From the NCBI RefSeq assembly GCF_003952665.1, contig NZ_CP017946.1:2542001-2606000 (forward strand): DNA of 64,000 bases, given 5' to 3'. The stretch comes from Bosea sp. Tri-49. Its GTDB lineage: Bacteria > Pseudomonadota > Alphaproteobacteria > Rhizobiales > Beijerinckiaceae. Made by a program: the position numbers and the translations under genes. Every line of letters begins with the position of its first letter. Positions within the stretch are counted from its first letter, which is position 1. A model generated the notes under the pieces. The model did not search any database. It saw only the letters and a list, made by a program, of their open reading frames with translations, and was not told where the DNA came from. Positions 24,926-35,250 of the stretch are shown here, piece after piece.

Positions 24926-25439
24926 GACCATAGCAGGTGACATTAAACGTGCGATCGATGCGAGACTTTACTATCCAGCCCTTCTGGTAACACTCACAAT
25001 TCCAGAAATCTGCATGGGCCTGGCGATAGATAAATCGCAATTCGTCAAGCAGAAGCACTACGTCTCATTTGTAGATGAATTTACTACACCTCGAGAACTG
25101 GGTTTGGATGGAGCGTCGTGCTACCAACTTAGGGGCGGCCTTGTTCATCGTGGCGACCTCCGAGGCCATGCCTTCTTCCGAGGAACCCACGTGATTTTCA
25201 CTGTACCTGAATCGGGGGGCGGCATTCACGCTTTGTCTATCGTGGTGGGAGAGAAGACAGCGGCCATGTTTGATCTGGTCACTTTTTGCAACGCGATGGT
25301 AATGGCAGCTAGGCGATGGTCTAGCCAAAATGCGGATAAGCCCCAAGTAGCGGAAAATCTGAAGAACCTAATTCGGTGGTGCCCAGAAGGCGTTCATCCT
25401 TTCGTCGGTGGCTCACCTGTTGTAGCGAGCGGGGAATGA
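24891..25439 (+). CDS. Hypothetical protein, low-GC islet
   Basis: 182 residues with no signal peptide. Recognisable blocks are IKRAIDARLYYPALLVTLTIPEICMGL (described in parts), YVSFVDEF, CYQLRGGLVHRG and FCNAMVMAARRW. Proteins with the blocks 'IPEIC ... CYxLRxxLxHxG' occur sporadically across bacteria as uncharacterised accessory genes (recalled, unverified). Bases 24961-25080 are 44% GC against about 66% in the flanks, a sign of recent gain. ATG 24891 is used; ATG 24909 is possible. Confidence 0.65.
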   Translation: MSKLSLMPLPLETIAGDIKRAIDARLYYPALLVTLTIPEICMGLAIDKSQFVKQKHYVSFVDEFTTPRELGLDGASCYQLRGGLVHRGDLRGHAFFRGTHVIFTVPESGGGIHALSIVVGEKTAAMFDLVTFCNAMVMAARRWSSQNADKPQVAENLKNLIRWCPEGVHPFVGGSPVVASGE

Positions 25440-25569
25440 TTTCTGAGAACAAGACGACCCTACAGCGAAAGCTGGGAAGCACCGCGACGACGTCCTGAGG
25501 CGCGCGCTCACGACACCACGTATACAACTGGGACCTAGTTCCTATATCGACATCGCCGAAGTTTGTGGC

Positions 25570-26151
25570 TCAGGTTTCTGTCTTCTCCACCCATTTGATC
25601 TGGGTCTGCGGCCTGTAAGCCTCCATCTTGTCGAGCAGCGCGCCCGGGTCGGTCTCCATCATCGCCATGTCGCGATGAGCCTGCCACATGAAGCCGGCCT
25701 TCGTCGTGTTGTCGAGGAAGGCGGCGAGCGCGTCGTAGAAGCCGTCGATGTTGAGGAAGCCGAGCGGCTTGCCGTGGATGCCGAGCTGGCCCCAGGTCCA
25801 GATCTCGAAGATCTCCTCGAAGGTGCCGATACCGCCGGACATGGCGATGAAGCCGTCGGAAAGCTCGGCCATGCGCGCCTTGCGGATATGCATGGTCTCG
25901 ACCACTTCGAGCCTGGTCAGCTTGTTATGGCCGACCTCCTTCTCGCGCAGCGCCCGCGGGATCACGCCATGGACCTCGCCGCCGGCTTCGAGCGCGGCAT
26001 TGGCGACGATGCCCATCAGGCCGACAGCGCCGCCACCATAGACCAATGTCAGGCCGCGCCTGGCTATTGCCGTGCCCATGGCGCGGGCGCCCTCGGCATG
26101 GACGGGGTCATGGCCCGGGCTCGAGCCGCAGAAGACACAGACGGATTTCAT
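25570..26151 (-). CDS. LOG-family protein (TIGR00730, cytokinin-activating-type phosphoribohydrolase fold)
   Basis: 193-residue Rossmann-fold LOG-family protein: [10 protein letters not shown] at the N-terminus, [30 protein letters not shown] and [19 protein letters not shown]. The family motif PGGxGTxxE appears here as SGGIGTFEE, with Ser in place of Pro. Characterised members release ribose 5-phosphate from nucleoside monophosphates; the substrate here is unknown. The start overlaps the M20 peptidase stop by 4 bases. Confidence 0.88.
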   Translation of the reverse strand: MKSVCVFCGSSPGHDPVHAEGARAMGTAIARRGLTLVYGGGAVGLMGIVANAALEAGGEVHGVIPRALREKEVGHNKLTRLEVVETMHIRKARMAELSDGFIAMSGGIGTFEEIFEIWTWGQLGIHGKPLGFLNIDGFYDALAAFLDNTTKAGFMWQAHRDMAMMETDPGALLDKMEAYRPQTQIKWVEKTET

Positions 26152-27530
26152 GAGGCGAGTGCTTGCAAGATGCGGGCCCAGGAGCGCTGGCCCTTGTGGA
26201 AGGAAGACAGGTCATACTTCTCGTTTGGCGAGTGGACCCGGTCGTCGTCGAGGCCGAAGCCGACGAAGAGCGTGTCGAGCCCGAGCGTGCGCTTGAAGTC
26301 GCCGCCGACCGGAATCGAGCCGCCGCTGCCGATCGAGACGACGCGGCCGCCCCATTCCTCGGCCAAAGCCTTGCGCGCCTTCTGCAGGACGGGAGAATCG
26401 ACCGGCACGGCCAGCGCCGGCGAGCCGGAATGGCCGATGAACTCGGCGGTGACGTCCTCCGGCAGGCGCTCGCGCACGAACTGGTGAAAGGCGGCGGCAA
26501 TTTTCGCCGGGTCCTGGTCGCCGACGAGGCGGAACGAGACCTTGGCCGAGGCCTTGGCAGCGATCACCGTTTTCGAGCCCTCGCCGGTATAGCCGCCCCA
26601 GATGCCGTTGACGTCGCAGGTCGGGCGCGACTGGATCTGCTCGATCAGCATACGGCCCTTCTCACCGACCGAGTGCTTCAGTCCGATCTGGCCGAGGAAT
26701 TCCTTCTCGGTCAGGTTGAGATCGGCCCATTCCGCCTTCTGCGCGTTGGTCGGCTCATGCACGCCCTCATAGAAGCCGGGGATGGTGATCCGGCCGGTTT
26801 CGTCATGGATCTCGGCGATGATCTTGGTCAGCACATGGATCGGGTTCGCGGCGGCGCCGCCGAACAGGCCAGAATGCAGGTCGCGATCGGCGGCGGTCAG
26901 CCTGACCTCCTGATAGACCATGCCGCGCAGGGTCGAGGTGATCAGCGGCGTGACGCGATCCCACATGCCGGTGTCGCAGACCAGCGCGAAGTCCGCCTTC
27001 AGCTCCGCCGCATTGGCCTTGATGAAGCCCGGCAGGTTGACCGAACCGGATTCCTCCTCACCCTCGACCAGAATGGTGAGGCCGATCGGCAGGTCGCCGG
27101 TCTCGGCGAGCGTGGCGCGGATCGCCTCGACGAAGGTCATGACCTGGCCCTTGTCGTCGCAGGCGCCGCGGGCGAGGATCGCCTTCCGCCCCGGCTCGAT
27201 CTCCTTGACGGCCGGCTTGAACGGGTCGTTGTCCCACAGCTCCAGCGGATCGACCGGCTGAACGTCGTAATGGCCGTAGAACAGCGCGTGCGGCGCGCCG
27301 GGCTTCGGGCGATGCGCAAGCACGACCGGATGGCCGCCGGTCTCGCGCAGTTCGGCCTTGAAGCCGAGGCTTTCAAGGTCGCGACGGAGCCATTCGGCCG
27401 CCTGGCGCGTCTGCGGATCGAAGGCGGGATCGGTCCCGATCGAGGGGATTTCGAGCCAGGAAGACAGGCGAGCCAGCGAAGCGTCGAGATCGGCGTCGAG
27501 GCGGGAGAGGATGGCGGGAAGCTGGGACAT
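26148..27530 (-). CDS. M20-family metallopeptidase (dipeptidase)
   Basis: 460-residue M20/ArgE/DapE-type peptidase. Metal-binding and catalytic blocks: [18 protein letters not shown] and EGEEESGS, then the dimerisation domain with SDxHSG-like [11 protein letters not shown] and the C-terminal [12 protein letters not shown]. Such enzymes hydrolyse dipeptides or acyl-amino acids in the cytoplasm. It is followed by the LOG gene in a 4-base overlap and lies 89 bases downstream of the HerA-like gene. Confidence 0.93.
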   Translation of the reverse strand: MSQLPAILSRLDADLDASLARLSSWLEIPSIGTDPAFDPQTRQAAEWLRRDLESLGFKAELRETGGHPVVLAHRPKPGAPHALFYGHYDVQPVDPLELWDNDPFKPAVKEIEPGRKAILARGACDDKGQVMTFVEAIRATLAETGDLPIGLTILVEGEEESGSVNLPGFIKANAAELKADFALVCDTGMWDRVTPLITSTLRGMVYQEVRLTAADRDLHSGLFGGAAANPIHVLTKIIAEIHDETGRITIPGFYEGVHEPTNAQKAEWADLNLTEKEFLGQIGLKHSVGEKGRMLIEQIQSRPTCDVNGIWGGYTGEGSKTVIAAKASAKVSFRLVGDQDPAKIAAAFHQFVRERLPEDVTAEFIGHSGSPALAVPVDSPVLQKARKALAEEWGGRVVSIGSGGSIPVGGDFKRTLGLDTLFVGFGLDDDRVHSPNEKYDLSSFHKGQRSWARILQALAS

Positions 27531-27619
27531 GGGCGCTCACTGGAGGCTGATTCCGGTGGCGCCATCATGCCCAGTCGCGCGGACGACGCCAGCCGTCCGT
27601 GCGCATGGCGGAAAACGAA

Positions 27620-29161
27620 TTACCGCCGCCCGCCCGTCAAGCTCCCGAGCACGCCGCGCAGGATCGCGGTGCCGACCTGCCGGCCGATCGAGGTCGCGGC
27701 CGAGCGTGCCGCCGAGGTGATGATCTTCTCGGTCATGCTCTGTGGCAGCGGCCCGCCACGGCTGCCGGGCCCGGTCTTGGGACGCTGGCCGCTGCTACCG
27801 CCGCCGAGCCAGCCGCCGATCGTGTCGAGGATGCCACCGCCACCTTCGGTCGAGGCCTCGACCGGCGAGCCGTCGGCCTTCATCCCCTTGCGCTGCATCA
27901 GCGCCTCATAGGCCGAATCGCGGTCGACCATCGTGTCGTATTTGCCGGTGAAGCCGGAGTCGCGCATGCACTGCGTCCGCTCCTGCGGCGTGATCGGTCC
28001 GACCTGCGCCATCGGCGGGGCAACCAGGCAGCGCTCGACGATGGTCGGCGAGCCCTTGCCTTCCAGCGTCGAGACCAATGCCTCGCCGACGGCGAGCTGG
28101 GTGATCGCCTGCTCGGTGTTGATCTTCGGGTTCTGCCGGAAGGTCTCGGCGGCGGCCCTGACCGCCTTCTGGTCGCGCGGGGTAAAGGCGCGCAGAGCGT
28201 GCTGGACGCGGTTGCCGAGCTGGGCCAGCACGGTATCGGGAATATCGAGCGGGTTCTGGGTGACGAAATAGACGCCGACGCCCTTCGAGCGGATCAGCCG
28301 CACCACCTGTTCGACCGCCGTCAGCAACGCCTTGGGCGCGCCGTTGAAGAGCAGATGCGCCTCGTCGAAGAAGAAGACGAGCTTGGGCTTGTCGAGGTCG
28401 CCGACCTCGGGCAGCTGCTCGAACAGCTCGGAGAGCAGCCAGAGCAGGAAGGTGGCGTAGAGCCGCGGATTGGCCATTAGCTTGTCGGCGGCCATGATGT
28501 TGATGATGCCGCGGCCGTCGCGATCGGTCTTCATCAGGTCGTTGATGTCGAGCGCCGGCTCGCCGAAGAACAGATCGCCCTTCTGGTTCTCCAGCACGAG
28601 CAGAGCGCGCTGGATCGTGCCGACCGAGGCGGAGGTGACGTTGCCGTACTTGGTCGTCAGCTCCTGCGCATTCTCGGCGATGAAGGCGAGGATCGCGCGC
28701 AGATCCTTGAGGTCGAGCAGCAGGAGCTTCTGCTCGTCGGCGATACGGAAGGCGATGTTGAGCACGCCCTCCTGGGTGTCGTTGAGGTCGAGCAGGCGCG
28801 CCAGCAGCAGCGGCCCCATTTCCGAAATGGTGGCGCGGACCGGATGGCCCTGCTCGCCGAACACATCCCAGAACACGGTGGTGAACTGGTCGGGCTCGTA
28901 TTTCAGCCCGAGCTCCTCGGCGCGCTTGACGAAGGGTGGCTTGGAATTGCCCGGCGCGGCGATACCGGAGAGGTCGCCCTTGATATCAGCGGCGAAGACC
29001 GGAACGCCGTGCTTGGCGAAGCCTTCGGCCAGAACCTGCAGGGTCACCGTCTTGCCGGTGCCGGTCGCGCCAGTGACCAGGCCATGGCGGTTGGCGAGCT
29101 TGAGCAGCAGCACCTCCGGCTTCTCGCTCTTGCCGATCAGGATCGTGCCGTCATCCGCCAT
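27620..29161 (-). CDS. HerA-like ATPase (DUF853 family)
   Basis: 513-residue P-loop ATPase of the HerA/FtsK superfamily, DUF853 type. Walker A GATGTGKT (31-38), Walker [11 protein letters not shown], then [20 protein letters not shown] and an arginine-finger-like [12 protein letters not shown]. The C-terminus (about 430-513) is Gly/Ser-rich with low complexity. Members are predicted to be hexameric DNA translocases, but the role is not established. The ATG at 29161 begins the conserved core; the longer open frame upstream is not protein-like. Confidence 0.85.
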   Translation of the reverse strand: MADDGTILIGKSEKPEVLLLKLANRHGLVTGATGTGKTVTLQVLAEGFAKHGVPVFAADIKGDLSGIAAPGNSKPPFVKRAEELGLKYEPDQFTTVFWDVFGEQGHPVRATISEMGPLLLARLLDLNDTQEGVLNIAFRIADEQKLLLLDLKDLRAILAFIAENAQELTTKYGNVTSASVGTIQRALLVLENQKGDLFFGEPALDINDLMKTDRDGRGIINIMAADKLMANPRLYATFLLWLLSELFEQLPEVGDLDKPKLVFFFDEAHLLFNGAPKALLTAVEQVVRLIRSKGVGVYFVTQNPLDIPDTVLAQLGNRVQHALRAFTPRDQKAVRAAAETFRQNPKINTEQAITQLAVGEALVSTLEGKGSPTIVERCLVAPPMAQVGPITPQERTQCMRDSGFTGKYDTMVDRDSAYEALMQRKGMKADGSPVEASTEGGGGILDTIGGWLGGGSSGQRPKTGPGSRGGPLPQSMTEKIITSAARSAATSIGRQVGTAILRGVLGSLTGGRR

Positions 29162-29250
29162 GGTCGCGCCTGTTCCGTTGCCATAAGGTCGTGGAAAGGG
29201 TGTAGCGAAACGAGAACTTGGGCGGAAGCATGAAGATCGCTTCCACCCGG

Positions 29251-29272
29251 GATAGTTTATGTATAAACTATC
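29251..29272. promoter_or_regulatory. AT-rich perfect palindrome between divergent genes
   Basis: Nine-base arms GATAGTTTA / TAAACTATC separated by TGTA. It lies 90 bases upstream of the HerA-like gene and 41 bases upstream of the small rightward gene. An AT-rich palindrome in GC-rich DNA between divergent starts looks like a dimeric repressor operator. The regulator is unknown. Confidence 0.5.
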
Positions 29273-29312
29273 TTCTGGAACGCCGGATGACTCGGCATGA
29301 GAGGACCGCACG

Positions 29313-29699
29313 ATGGATGAACTGATCTCCCGCATCATGGCTGCTTCCGGCCTCGACGAGTCGCTGGCGAAAAAGGCGATCGGCATCATCCTCGCTTTCC
29401 TGCAGAAGGAAGGTCCCGCGGCCGAGATCAGCCAGCTGATGGGAGCGCTGCCTGGCGCCCAGGATCTGGCTGAAGCCGAGGGCGGCGCCAAGGGCGGGCT
29501 GATGGGTGCGATCGGCGGCCTGATGGGCGGTGGCGGCGGCGTGATGGCGCTCGGCGGCCAGCTGATGGGCGCTGGCCTGTCGATGGGCCAGATCCAGACC
29601 GTCTCGAAGGAGATGTTTGCGGTTGGCCGCGAGAAGGCGGGCGAGGATACGATGGGCGCCATCGTCGGCGCAATCCCGGGCCTCGGTCAGTTCGTCTGA
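29313..29699 (+). CDS. Small Gly/Met-rich protein (DUF2267/DUF2780-like)
   Basis: 128 residues. The N-terminal helical region [20 protein letters not shown] and [20 protein letters not shown] is followed by a Gly/Met-rich low-complexity stretch (about 58-90) and a C-terminal [14 protein letters not shown]. The pattern resembles small DUF2267/DUF2780-like proteins of proteobacteria; the assignment is by memory. No signal peptide. It is a single-gene unit, preceded by a palindrome and followed by a terminator hairpin. Confidence 0.65.
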   Translation: MDELISRIMAASGLDESLAKKAIGIILAFLQKEGPAAEISQLMGALPGAQDLAEAEGGAKGGLMGAIGGLMGGGGGVMALGGQLMGAGLSMGQIQTVSKEMFAVGREKAGEDTMGAIVGAIPGLGQFV

Positions 29700-29727
29700 G
29701 CCGGACAAGACTTCGCAGAATTTCATG

Positions 29728-29754
29728 ACGCCGCTCGCACAGGGCGGCGTTTTC
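29728..29754 (+). terminator. Intrinsic terminator after the small Gly/Met-rich gene
   Basis: Stem ACGCCGC / GCGGCGT (29728-29734 and 29744-29750) with a 9-base loop, followed by TTTTC. It lies 28 bases after the stop. This separates the small gene from the downstream mutase operon. Confidence 0.7.
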
Positions 29755-29946
29755 GTTTGCAGGCATAGGAGTTCCCTTTCGCGGGATTAGGCATTTCGGC
29801 ACGGCTTTCCGACCAACGGGGCATTTGCGTTCGCGCCGAGCCATGGCAATCAGGACTTCGCGGTTGCACAATGGGCCGCCAACCGGCGCGCATTCCATCG
29901 CCTGACGAGAATGGCAGAGGGAAAGCGCGCAAGGAGTTCGTTGCTG

Positions 29947-31869
29947 ATGACCTCGACCGTCCTCGCCGACCTGTCCTTCATGGACGCCTTCCCCACGCCG
30001 GGCGAAGCGCAGTGGCGCGCGGCGGTCGACAAGGTGCTGAAGGGCGCCGATTTCGAGAAGAAACTGGTCGGGCGGACCTCGGACGGCATCCGCATCGAAC
30101 CGCTCTATGAGGCCGCAGCCGGGTCGAGTTCCCGCCCTTTACGCGCCCAGGCTGGGCGCTGGCATGTTACGGCGCGCGTCGATCACCCTGACGAGGCCGA
30201 AGCTGCGAAGCTCGCACTCGCCGATCTGGAAGGTGGCGCCGACTCGCTCAGTCTGAGTTTCGCCGGCGCTCTTGCAGCGCGCGGCTTCGGCCTGCGAGCG
30301 ACGACGATCGAGGCGCTCGACACGGCGCTCGATGGCGTAATGCTCGATCTCGTCAGGCTGCGGCTCGACACGGCGCCCGGCGGCCGCAAGCACGCCCTGC
30401 TGCTGGCCGATCTGGCCGAGAAACGCGGCCATGCACCCTCCTCGCTCCAGATCGATTTCGGCATGGAGCCGATCGGCGTGCTCGCGAGCTCGGGGGCGCT
30501 TGCGGTGCAACTGCCCGAGCTCGGCAAGCGGATCGCTGAGACCATCGCCAACCTGAAGGGGCGGGGCTTCACCGGCCCGTTTGTCGCGGCCGATGGCCGG
30601 ATCTGGCATGAGGCCGGCGCGACCGAAGGGCAGGAACTCGGCGCCGTGCTGGCGACGGCGGTGACCTATCTACGCCTGCTGGAAGCCGAAGGGGTACCGC
30701 TCGCCCAAGCGCGCGATGCCATCTCCTTCACCCTCGTGGTCGACGCCGACGAATTCGTCAGCGTCGCCAAGCTGCGGGCCGCGCGCCTGCTCTGGGACCG
30801 GGTGCAGCGTGCCTGCGGGCTCGATCCTGAGCCCGTCTTCATCCATGCCGAGACGGCCTGGCGCTCGCTGACGCGGCGCGATCCCTGGGTCAATCTGCTG
30901 CGCGGTACGATCGCCACCTTTTCGGCTGGCGTCGGCGGCGCAGATTCGATCAGCGTGCAGCCCTTCACCGCGGCGCTCGGCCTGCCCGACGGCTTCGCCC
31001 GCCGCATCGCCCGCAACACCCAGCTGATCCTGCTGGAGGAAGCCAATCTCTGGCGTGTCGCCGATCCGGCAGCCGGTGCGGGCGGTTTCGAACAGCTGAC
31101 GCAGGCGCTGTGCGAGCAGGGCTGGCGCAAGTTCCAGGACCTCGAGGCGGAGAGCGTCGACGGCCTCACCGGCATCGTCGCCGCCCTCGCCAACGGCCAT
31201 GTCCAGACAGGCCTCGGACGCGAGCGCGCTACCCGCGCGAAAGCCATCGCGACCCGGCGCGAGCCGATCACCGGCACGAGCGAGTTTCCGAACCTGTCGG
31301 AAGCCTCGGTCTCGGTGCTGGCGCCACCACCCGCTGCCTTAGCCGAGCCTGCCGGAAACAGCGTGATTACGGTCGAGGCTCTACCAAGCGTCCGCCTGGC
31401 CGAACCGTTCGAGGCGCTACGCGCCAGCGCCGATATCGCCGAAGCGGCCGGCGAGCGGCCGAAGGCGTTCCTCGCCACGCTTGGGCCGATCGCGGGCTTC
31501 GCCGCACGCGCCGGCTTCGCCCGCAACCTGTTCGAGGCAGGGGGCATGGCTGCGCCTTCTGGCGACGGTTTCGCCAAGACAGGAGCTACCGATCTCGACG
31601 CGCTCGTCGCAGCCTTCCGCGCTTCGGGCGCGAAGCTCGCCTGCCTCTGCGGCTCCGACGAGGCCTATGCGAGCGAGGCGATCCCGGCTGCAGCAGCCCT
31701 GACCGCGGCCGGCGCCACGATCTGGCTTGCTGGCCGCCCCGGCGAGCAGGAGGCGGCGCTGCGCGAGGCCGGTGTGACGAATTTCGTCTTCGCCGGCTGC
31801 GACGCCGTCGCGGTGCTGCAGGATGCGCTGGCGATCGCCATATCCCCGGTCAGTACGAACAAGGGATGA
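29947..31869 (+). CDS. mutA: Methylmalonyl-CoA mutase small subunit
   Basis: Non-catalytic subunit of the B12-dependent mutase that interconverts methylmalonyl-CoA and succinyl-CoA. It has 640 residues with the TIM-barrel region (about 30-430; [25 protein letters not shown]). A degenerate cobalamin-like domain (about 500-640) lacks DxHxxG, as expected of the small subunit. ATG 29947 is chosen, with AAGGAG 10 bases upstream and the family start just after; an in-frame ATG at 29911 is possible. It overlaps thiD by 4 bases. Confidence 0.9.
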   Translation: MTSTVLADLSFMDAFPTPGEAQWRAAVDKVLKGADFEKKLVGRTSDGIRIEPLYEAAAGSSSRPLRAQAGRWHVTARVDHPDEAEAAKLALADLEGGADSLSLSFAGALAARGFGLRATTIEALDTALDGVMLDLVRLRLDTAPGGRKHALLLADLAEKRGHAPSSLQIDFGMEPIGVLASSGALAVQLPELGKRIAETIANLKGRGFTGPFVAADGRIWHEAGATEGQELGAVLATAVTYLRLLEAEGVPLAQARDAISFTLVVDADEFVSVAKLRAARLLWDRVQRACGLDPEPVFIHAETAWRSLTRRDPWVNLLRGTIATFSAGVGGADSISVQPFTAALGLPDGFARRIARNTQLILLEEANLWRVADPAAGAGGFEQLTQALCEQGWRKFQDLEAESVDGLTGIVAALANGHVQTGLGRERATRAKAIATRREPITGTSEFPNLSEASVSVLAPPPAALAEPAGNSVITVEALPSVRLAEPFEALRASADIAEAAGERPKAFLATLGPIAGFAARAGFARNLFEAGGMAAPSGDGFAKTGATDLDALVAAFRASGAKLACLCGSDEAYASEAIPAAAALTAAGATIWLAGRPGEQEAALREAGVTNFVFAGCDAVAVLQDALAIAISPVSTNKG

Positions 31870-32693
31870 TCATGCCGATCGCGCTCACCATTGCCGGCTC
31901 CGACTCCAGCGGCGGCGCCGGCATCCAGGCCGACCTCAAGACCTTCGCCGCGCATCAGGTCTACGGCGCCAGCGTCATCGTCGCGCTGACCGCGCAGAAC
32001 ACGACTGCCGTGACGGCGATCCATCCGGTGCCAGCCGATTTCGTCGCCGCGCAGATCGACGCCGTCTTCGACGATCTCAAGGTCGATTCGATCAAGATCG
32101 GCATGCTGGCCACGGCCGAGCTAATCGAGACCGTCGCCGACGGGCTCGAGCGCCATAACGCGAAGAACATCGTACTCGATCCGGTCATGATCGCGGCCTC
32201 CGGCGGGCGCCTCCTGCAGGAAGAGGCGATCGAGGCGCTGAAGCGTCGCCTGCTGCCGCTCTGCACGATCGTCACGCCCAACCTGCCCGAGGCGGCCGCC
32301 CTGCTCGGAACCGCCATGGCGGAGACCGAGGACGCTGCTGCGGAGCAAGCCGAAGCCCTGCTCGCGTTCGGCCCGGCTAACGTCCTGGTCAAGGGCGGAC
32401 ACGGCACCAGCGACGACAGCGTCGACGTCCTGATCGGCAAGGACGGTCGCCGCGAGCGCCTGGTCGCGCCGCGCATCGCCACGCAGAACACCCACGGCAC
32501 CGGCTGCACGCTGTCCTCGGCAATCGCCTCCGGTCTCGCCCACGGCATCGCGCTCAACGAGGCGGTGGCGCTGGCCAAAAGCTACATTTCAGCCGCGATC
32601 GCGGCCTCGGACGCGGTCAAGGTTGGCCGCGGCCACGGACCGGTGCATCATTTCCACCATTGGTGGGACAGGCCAGACGGGAGCAAGCCATGA
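31866..32693 (+). CDS. thiD: Hydroxymethylpyrimidine/phosphomethylpyrimidine kinase ThiD
   Basis: 275-residue ribokinase-fold kinase that phosphorylates HMP and HMP-P for thiamine synthesis. Motifs: [19 protein letters not shown] (N-terminal substrate loop), [25 protein letters not shown] and the anion hole/catalytic [14 protein letters not shown]. The C-terminus [12 protein letters not shown] is usual for alphaproteobacterial ThiD. The start overlaps mutA (ATGA) and the stop overlaps mutB (ATGA), so it is translated as the middle gene of the mutase operon. A second in-frame ATG at 31872 could be the true start. Confidence 0.92.
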   Translation: MIMPIALTIAGSDSSGGAGIQADLKTFAAHQVYGASVIVALTAQNTTAVTAIHPVPADFVAAQIDAVFDDLKVDSIKIGMLATAELIETVADGLERHNAKNIVLDPVMIAASGGRLLQEEAIEALKRRLLPLCTIVTPNLPEAAALLGTAMAETEDAAAEQAEALLAFGPANVLVKGGHGTSDDSVDVLIGKDGRRERLVAPRIATQNTHGTGCTLSSAIASGLAHGIALNEAVALAKSYISAAIAASDAVKVGRGHGPVHHFHHWWDRPDGSKP

Positions 32694-34855
32694 CCGCGAT
32701 CCCGGATTTCACGAAGCTCGCCTTCGCCGACACGGCAGCGAGCGCGACCGCTCTGCAGAGCGCGGGCGAGCTCTGGCAGACGCCGGAGGACATCCCAGTC
32801 AAGTCGATCTACACGGCCGCGGATCGTGACGGCCTGCCCTTCGTCGACACGCTGCCCGGCATCGCGCCCTATCTGCGCGGCCCCTACCCGACCATGTACG
32901 TCAACCAGCCCTGGACGATCCGGCAATATGCCGGCTTCTCCACGGCGGAAGATTCGAACGCCTTCTACCGGCGCAACCTCGCCGCCGGCCAGAAGGGTCT
33001 GTCGGTCGCCTTCGATCTCGCCACCCATCGCGGCTATGACAGCGACCATCCGCGCGTCGGCGGCGATGTCGGCATGGCAGGCGTCGCGATCGATTCGATC
33101 TACGACATGCGCACGCTATTCTCCGGTATACCGCTCGACCAGATGAGCGTGTCGATGACGATGAACGGCGCCGTTCTGCCGGTGCTGGCGCTCTATATCG
33201 TCGCGGCGGAAGAACAGGGCGTGCCGGCGGCCAAGCTCTCGGGGACCATCCAGAACGACATCCTCAAGGAGTTCATGGTCCGCAACACCTATATCTACCC
33301 GCCCTCGCCCTCAATGCGGATCATCGGCGACATCTTCGCCTATACCTCGGCGAACATGCCGAAGTTCAACTCGATCTCGATCTCCGGCTATCACATGCAA
33401 GAGGCCGGAGCGACGCAGGACCTCGAACTCGGCTACACGCTCGCCGACGGCGTCGAATACATCCGCGCCGGCCAGCAGGCGGGCCTCGGCGTCGATATCT
33501 TCGCGCCGCGGCTCTCCTTCTTCTGGGCCATCGGCATGAACTTCTTCATGGAGGTGGCGAAGCTCCGGGCTGCCAGGCTGATCTGGGCCAAGCTGGTCAA
33601 GGATTTCGGGGCACAGAACGAGAAGTCGCTGCCCTTGCGCACCCATTGCCAGACCTCCGGCTGGTCGCTGACGGCGCAGGACGTCTTCAACAACGTGCCG
33701 CGCACGATGATCGAGGCGATGGCTGCAACGCAGGGGCACACCCAGTCGCTGCACACCAACGCCCTCGACGAGGCCCTGGCGCTGCCGACCGATTTCTCCG
33801 CCCGCATCGCCCGCAACACCCAGATCGTGCTGCAGCAGGAGAGCGGCACCAACCGGATCATCGATCCCTGGGGCGGCTCCTATTATGTCGAGCGGCTCAC
33901 CGCCGAACTCGCCGCCAAGGCTTGGGGCCATATCCAGGAGGTCGAGGCGCTGGGCGGCATGGCCAAGGCGATCGAGGCCGGCATTCCCAAGCTCCGGATC
34001 GAGGAGGCCGCCGCCAAGACGCAAGCGCGCATCGACGGCCGCCAGCAATCGATCATCGGCGTCAACATCTTCAAGCCCGAGAACGAGGCGGCGATCGACG
34101 TCCTCAAGGTCGACAATGCCTCGGTCCGCGCTCAGCAGCTCGACAAGCTCAGGCGCCTCAAGGCCGAGCGCAACGAGAGTGAGACACAGGCGGCGCTGAC
34201 CGCCCTGACCAATGGCGCGCAAGGCAATGGCAATCTGCTCGACCTCGCGGTCAAGGCGGCGCGGGCGAAGGCGACCGTCGGCGAAATCTCGATGGCGATG
34301 GAGACGGTGTTCGGGCGCCATCGCGCCGAGATCAAGGCGATCTCGGGCGTCTACAAGCGGGAGGTCGGCGAGATGAACCCTGCCGTGACACGCGTGCAAT
34401 TGATGTGCGAGGCCTTCGAAGAGGCGGATGGGCGCCGCCCACGCATCCTCGTCGCCAAGATGGGCCAGGACGGCCACGACCGCGGCCAGAAGGTGATCGC
34501 CTCGGCCTTCGCCGATCTCGGCTTCGACGTCGACATCGGCCCGCTCTTCGCCACCCCGGACGAGGCGGCGCGCCAGGGCGTCGAGAACGACGTCCATATC
34601 GTCGGCGTCTCGTCGCTGGCGGCCGGCCATCTCACTCTGGTGCCGGAATTGAAGGCGGCACTCGCCAAGGCCGGCCGGCCTGACATCATGATCGTCGTCG
34701 GCGGCGTGATCCCGCCGCAGGATTTCGACGCCCTGATCGAGGCCGGCGCCAGCGCGATCTTCCCACCCGGCACCGTGATCGCGGACGCGGCCGAGAAGCT
34801 GCTGGAAGAGCTCAACCAGCGCCTCGGCTACGCGCAGAAAAGCGCGGCGGAGTGA
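32690..34855 (+). CDS. mutB: Methylmalonyl-CoA mutase large (catalytic) subunit
   Basis: 721-residue catalytic subunit. N-terminal part binds CoA ester ([25 protein letters not shown], read in parts) in a TIM barrel, with [12 protein letters not shown] and [13 protein letters not shown]. The C-terminal cobalamin domain has the base-off motif D594-G-H596-D-R-G599, then [13 protein letters not shown] and [13 protein letters not shown] 32690 overlaps thiD; the longer frame upstream is inside thiD. Together with mutA and the separate meaB it gives propionyl-CoA assimilation. Confidence 0.96.
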   Translation: MTAIPDFTKLAFADTAASATALQSAGELWQTPEDIPVKSIYTAADRDGLPFVDTLPGIAPYLRGPYPTMYVNQPWTIRQYAGFSTAEDSNAFYRRNLAAGQKGLSVAFDLATHRGYDSDHPRVGGDVGMAGVAIDSIYDMRTLFSGIPLDQMSVSMTMNGAVLPVLALYIVAAEEQGVPAAKLSGTIQNDILKEFMVRNTYIYPPSPSMRIIGDIFAYTSANMPKFNSISISGYHMQEAGATQDLELGYTLADGVEYIRAGQQAGLGVDIFAPRLSFFWAIGMNFFMEVAKLRAARLIWAKLVKDFGAQNEKSLPLRTHCQTSGWSLTAQDVFNNVPRTMIEAMAATQGHTQSLHTNALDEALALPTDFSARIARNTQIVLQQESGTNRIIDPWGGSYYVERLTAELAAKAWGHIQEVEALGGMAKAIEAGIPKLRIEEAAAKTQARIDGRQQSIIGVNIFKPENEAAIDVLKVDNASVRAQQLDKLRRLKAERNESETQAALTALTNGAQGNGNLLDLAVKAARAKATVGEISMAMETVFGRHRAEIKAISGVYKREVGEMNPAVTRVQLMCEAFEEADGRRPRILVAKMGQDGHDRGQKVIASAFADLGFDVDIGPLFATPDEAARQGVENDVHIVGVSSLAAGHLTLVPELKAALAKAGRPDIMIVVGGVIPPQDFDALIEAGASAIFPPGTVIADAAEKLLEELNQRLGYAQKSAAE

Positions 34856-34866
34856 TCCGCCGCGCT
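34838..34866 (-). terminator. Perfect hairpin over the mutB stop codon, terminator for the leftward gene
   Basis: Eleven-base arms AGCGCGGCGGA (34841-34851) and TCCGCCGCGCT (34856-34866) flank a GTGA loop; the mutB TGA (34853-34855) is in the loop. Read leftward the stem is followed by TTTT, so it should terminate transcripts of the small gene starting at 35144. Read rightward there is no T run. Confidence 0.7.
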
Positions 34867-34883
34867 GCGTTGACCATCATCGC

Positions 34884-35144
34884 TCACCAGCCGCCGCGCC
34901 AGCGGTGATAGTACCGCGGCGGAGGCGGCGGGCCGTAGAAGCGCGGGCCGTCGTAATGGCGGCGCCAGCGCGGCACGCCCCAGTAGCCATAGGCTCGCGG
35001 CGGCGGGGCGCGCCAGCCATAGCCGGGGCCGTCATAATAAGCCTGCTGGATCAGGACGCCGGCCTCCGCCTTGCTGGGCGATGCCGCGCTGATCCCGAGC
35101 GCAGCAGCAGCGATGAGGCCGGCAGAAGCGAGGGTACGAAACAT
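34884..35144 (-). CDS. Small secreted Tyr/Pro/Arg-rich protein
   Basis: 86 residues: signal peptide (about 1-27, hydrophobic with AASPSKAEA), then a low-complexity tail of Tyr, Pro, Arg, Gly and Trp (for example GYGWRAPPPRAYGYWG and PPPPPRYYHRWRGGW). Proteins like this are common in Hyphomicrobiales and mostly uncharacterised; an envelope or surface role is a guess. ATG 35144 has AGAGGAG about 7 bases upstream. Confidence 0.7.
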   Translation of the reverse strand: MFRTLASAGLIAAAALGISAASPSKAEAGVLIQQAYYDGPGYGWRAPPPRAYGYWGVPRWRRHYDGPRFYGPPPPPRYYHRWRGGW

Positions 35145-35158
35145 CTTGATGTCTCCTC

Positions 35159-35191
35159 TTGCCGGAGCAGGAAGGCTTCCCGCTCTGGCAA
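35159..35191 (-). promoter_or_regulatory. Stem-loop immediately upstream of the small secreted gene's ribosome site
   Basis: Near-perfect inverted repeat: TTGCCGGAGC (35159-35168) and GCTCTGGCAA (35182-35191), with one G-T pair, and an inner GGAA/TTCC. In the leftward transcript it ends just before AGAGGAG, close enough to affect ribosome access. It could be a 5' stabilising or regulatory hairpin. Confidence 0.4.
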
Positions 35192-35250
35192 GCACCATCG
35201 CGCAGCCAGGCTGAACCGGTTTTGAGCGGGATGTTCAGCAGGCGTTTATG

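Noticed and set aside
24891..25439. Toxin or defence protein call for the low-GC 182-residue product
   Set aside because: No motif supports it; the position and composition alone are not evidence of function.
31110..31865. N-terminal extension of ThiD back into mutA
   Set aside because: The ribokinase motif begins right after 31866 and the upstream frame is Arg-rich shadow of mutA.
33311..34630. A 439-codon minus-strand frame opposite mutB
   Set aside because: Shadow; mutB has conserved motifs throughout.
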